The notes beneath the pieces were generated by a model, which searched no databases, was not told the DNA's origin, and saw only the letters and a list, made by a program, of their open reading frames with translations. Both the position numbers and the translations under genes were made by a program. Source: Acidobacteriaceae bacterium (lineage in GTDB: Bacteria; Acidobacteriota; Terriglobia; Terriglobales; Acidobacteriaceae). From it: a DNA stretch of 7,990 nucleotides. This document shows, in pieces, positions 6,299-7,990 of this stretch (the stretch's first letter is position 1; every line of letters starts with the position of its first letter). Where the stretch lies: NCBI GenBank assembly GCA_027306745.1, contig DAHUZD010000416.1, positions 1-7,990 of the forward strand. The letters run 5' to 3'.

Positions 6299-7624
6299 AT
6301 GAAAAATATCTTCGTGTTCCGCTCCGCATCTAAAGTGATTCAGTTGCCGTTTCTTTGTCTGGCGGCCCTTCTGTTTTCCGCCCTGGCATCGGCCGTCGCA
6401 CAAACCAGTTCCACCCCCGCCTTGAGCAACGGCAACGGAGCCTTCGCCACCGGCCACTATCGTAACCTCTTCCGCGAGCAAGGCTACTCCGACGCCGCGA
6501 TTCAGAAGAAGATCGACGCAGCCTTTCAGCAACTCTTTCACGGCGACCCGGCCACGCAGACGGTCTTTTATCCGGTCGGGAAAAATGCCAATGGACCGCT
6601 GGCGTATCTGACGGATGTTGCCAACCATGATGTGCGCACAGAGGGCATGTCCTACGGCATGATGATCGCCGTGGAGATGAACAAAAAGGCCGAGTTTGAC
6701 GCGCTCTGGAACTGGGCCATGACCTATATGTATGTCAGCTCGCCGCAGCATCCTTCGCATGGTTACTTTTCCTGGTCGGCCAAGGTGGATGGCACGCCCA
6801 ACGAAGAGACGCCCGCGCCCGACGGCGAGGAGTATTTTGCGACGGCGCTCTACTTTGCCTCCGCACGCTGGGGCAATGGCGCAGGCATCTACAACTACCA
6901 GCAGCAGGCCGACGCCATCCTGACCAACATGCGCCATCACGCGGTACAAAGTGGGCCGACGAAATTTGGGCCGCGCACCATCGGCAGCATGGTCAACGAA
7001 CAGGCCAAGATGATCCGCTTTGTGCCGGGCGTCGAACGTGGCAACTTTACGGATCCGTCGTATCACTTGCCCGCCTTCTATGAACTGTGGGCGCGCTGGG
7101 GCCCGGTGCAGGATCGCGCCTTCTGGGCGCAGGCTGCAGAGGTGAGTCGTGGATTTTTTGTGAAGACCACCAATCCGCAAACGGGCCTAGCCCCAAACTT
7201 CGCCAACTTTGACGGCACTCCGGTTGAGATGCCTTGGAGGCATACAACCTCCTACTTCTCGTATGACGCCTGGCGCACGGACAGCAACTGGTCGGTGGAC
7301 TGGTCCTGGTGGGGCAAGGCTCCGCAGGAACCTGTGTTGAGCGACCGCATTCAGAACTTCTTTCTCAAGACCGGCATCCACACCTATGGCGATGAGTTCG
7401 CGCTGGATGGCAAGCAGTTGGAAGCGCGGCACTCCACCGGCCTGGTGGCGACCAACGCCGTGGCCAGCCTGGCCGCAACCGGGCCGCAGGCCAAGCAGTT
7501 TGTGCAGGAGTTGTGGAATGCCCCCATTCCCTCTGGCCAGCAGCGGTATTACGATGGAATGCTCTATATGATGAGCCTGCTGCATTGCAGTGGCGAGTTC
7601 CGCATCTGGACGCCAAAGCACTAA
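6299..7624 (+). CDS. Secreted glycoside hydrolase family 8, xylanase / reducing-end xylose-releasing exo-oligoxylanase-like
   Basis: The protein is predicted to be exported and to cleave beta-1,4 backbone linkages with inversion in an (alpha/alpha)6 barrel. It has 441 residues; a signal peptide (residues 1-34) ends SAVA before QTSS. The GH8 signature TEGMSYGMM holds the likely general acid E115. D175 in PAPDGEE and D323 in YFSYDAWR (likely base) complete the acidic set. Spacings of 60 and 208 residues from E115 are close to those I recall for Rex (E70/D128/D263) and for Xyn8-type xylanases. H378, in the RHSTGLVATNA segment, is 55 residues after D323, close to the His319 spacing I recall for Bacillus Rex. 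I therefore favour a xylan or xylo-oligosaccharide substrate, but an endoxylanase or another GH8 activity is possible. Rex enzymes are often described as intracellular, so a signal peptide is notable. The GH115 gene 29 nt downstream supports a glucuronoxylan operon. Confidence 0.88.
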   Translation: MKNIFVFRSASKVIQLPFLCLAALLFSALASAVAQTSSTPALSNGNGAFATGHYRNLFREQGYSDAAIQKKIDAAFQQLFHGDPATQTVFYPVGKNANGPLAYLTDVANHDVRTEGMSYGMMIAVEMNKKAEFDALWNWAMTYMYVSSPQHPSHGYFSWSAKVDGTPNEETPAPDGEEYFATALYFASARWGNGAGIYNYQQQADAILTNMRHHAVQSGPTKFGPRTIGSMVNEQAKMIRFVPGVERGNFTDPSYHLPAFYELWARWGPVQDRAFWAQAAEVSRGFFVKTTNPQTGLAPNFANFDGTPVEMPWRHTTSYFSYDAWRTDSNWSVDWSWWGKAPQEPVLSDRIQNFFLKTGIHTYGDEFALDGKQLEARHSTGLVATNAVASLAATGPQAKQFVQELWNAPIPSGQQRYYDGMLYMMSLLHCSGEFRIWTPKH

Positions 7625-7644
7625 CGAATGCGAGCGGTGGAATC

Positions 7645-7650
7645 GAGGAA
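7645..7650 (+). promoter_or_regulatory. Ribosome binding site GAGGAA for GH115
   Basis: GAGGAA ends 3 nt before ATG 7654, within the 29-nt gap after the GH8 stop. It is a strong match at slightly short spacing, and it fits cotranscription with separate initiation. Confidence 0.6.
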
Positions 7651-7653
7651 ACA

Positions 7654-7990
7654 ATGAACAGCACACATGACTGCCCTACAGCGCGCCGCACCGGCGTGCT
7701 GTACACGGCGCTGGGCACGGCACTGCTTCTGTTGGCGGGCGCCTCCAGCGCCATTGCTTTGGGGCAAACGCAGTACGTCCAGATGAAAGCCATCCCCGGC
7801 AGCTTTGCCATCGCTCAGCCAAAGTCCACCGCACCGATCTACGTGGATGCCCAAGACCTCTGGGGTGTGCAGCGTGCCGCGGGCGATTTGCAGGCCGACG
7901 TGCATCGCGTCACCGGCCTGACGCCGCGCCTGACGCATGCAAGCCAACTGCCTGCGCATGTGATTCTCATCGGCACCATCGGCCACAGCC
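7654..7990 (+). CDS. Secreted glycoside hydrolase family 115 (xylan alpha-1,2-glucuronidase family), N-terminal fragment
   Basis: Only the first 112 codons are in the window; GH115 proteins are usually 800-1000 residues, so most of the gene is missing. Family members hydrolyse alpha-1,2-linked (4-O-methyl)glucuronic acid from glucuronoxylan. The start gives a signal peptide (RR at 11-12, hydrophobic 14-34, cleavage near AIA35 or ALG37). The mature N-terminus shows the family's leading mixed alpha/beta domain: IYVDAQDLWGVQRAAGDL, then VHRVTGLTPRL, then a HVILIGTIGHS strand and loop (about residues 62-112). The VxRVTG...VILIGTIG pattern is what I use to call GH115; similar N-domains occur in GH67 and GH20, so these are alternatives. 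It lies 29 nt after GH8, likely the second gene of the same transcript. The catalytic region cannot be checked here. Confidence 0.78.
   Translation, partial: MNSTHDCPTARRTGVLYTALGTALLLLAGASSAIALGQTQYVQMKAIPGSFAIAQPKSTAPIYVDAQDLWGVQRAAGDLQADVHRVTGLTPRLTHASQLPAHVILIGTIGHS

Noticed and set aside
6299..6400. Lipoprotein signal in GH8 (PFLC near residue 20)
   Set aside because: The residue before Cys is Leu, not Gly/Ala/Ser, and a standard signal peptidase I site (SAVA) follows.
6176..7180. An upstream extension of the SDR frame of about 335 codons
   Set aside because: The extension is antisense to GH8. The true start is the ATG at 6175 with AGAGGAG upstream, and the SDR fold begins a few residues after it.
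7654..7760. Tat signal in GH115 (RR at residues 11-12)
   Set aside because: Only the two Arg fit; the Phe-Leu-Lys context of the Tat motif is absent, so Sec export is more likely.

Overview
The window looks like a chromosomal piece from an Acidobacteriota (Terriglobia/Acidobacteriaceae-type) soil bacterium. This rests on an Oar-like TonB-dependent receptor with an N-terminal carboxypeptidase-regulatory-like domain, two secreted FG-GAP/ASPIC-UnbV (CRTAC1-like) proteins, a secreted GH8 plus GH115 pair, and moderately high GC. That combination is common in the group, but the assignment is an inference, since no rRNA or other marker is present.

Layout. (1) Positions 1-1632, minus strand: the first 544 residues of an Oar-like TonB-dependent receptor, whose 3' end lies beyond the left edge. 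(2) Positions 1633-1958: an AT-richer divergent intergenic region of 326 nt. (3) Positions 1959-3680, plus strand: secreted FG-GAP/ASPIC protein, copy A. (4) Positions 3677-5398, minus strand: its paralogue, copy B. The two genes meet tail to tail, overlap by 4 nt at their stop codons, and both encode exactly 573 residues. (5) Positions 5414-6175, minus strand: a classical short-chain dehydrogenase/reductase lying 15 nt upstream of copy B, probably in the same operon. (6) Positions 6176-6298: a divergent promoter region with a 21-bp dyad over a TATACT box. (7) Positions 6299-7624, plus strand: a secreted GH8 glycosidase, probably a xylanase or reducing-end exo-oligoxylanase. (8) Positions 7654 to the right edge, plus strand: the N-terminus of a secreted GH115 protein (xylan alpha-1,2-glucuronidase family).

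How the genes may fit together. GH8 and GH115 sit 29 nt apart and read like a glucuronoxylan-degradation operon: GH115 would remove (4-O-methyl)glucuronic acid side chains and GH8 would cut the xylan or xylo-oligosaccharide backbone. The divergent SDR could act on a released sugar or sugar acid. The TonB-dependent receptor could take up oligomers. The two secreted beta-propeller-like proteins are unassigned in function; their placement allows, but does not show, a role in binding or processing the same polymer. No tRNA, rRNA, CRISPR array, insertion sequence or prophage signal was seen.

The most unusual structure is the convergent paralogue pair. It contains a 57-bp inverted repeat with 56 of 57 bases identical inside otherwise clearly diverged genes, and copy A has lost a Cys pair that copy B keeps.
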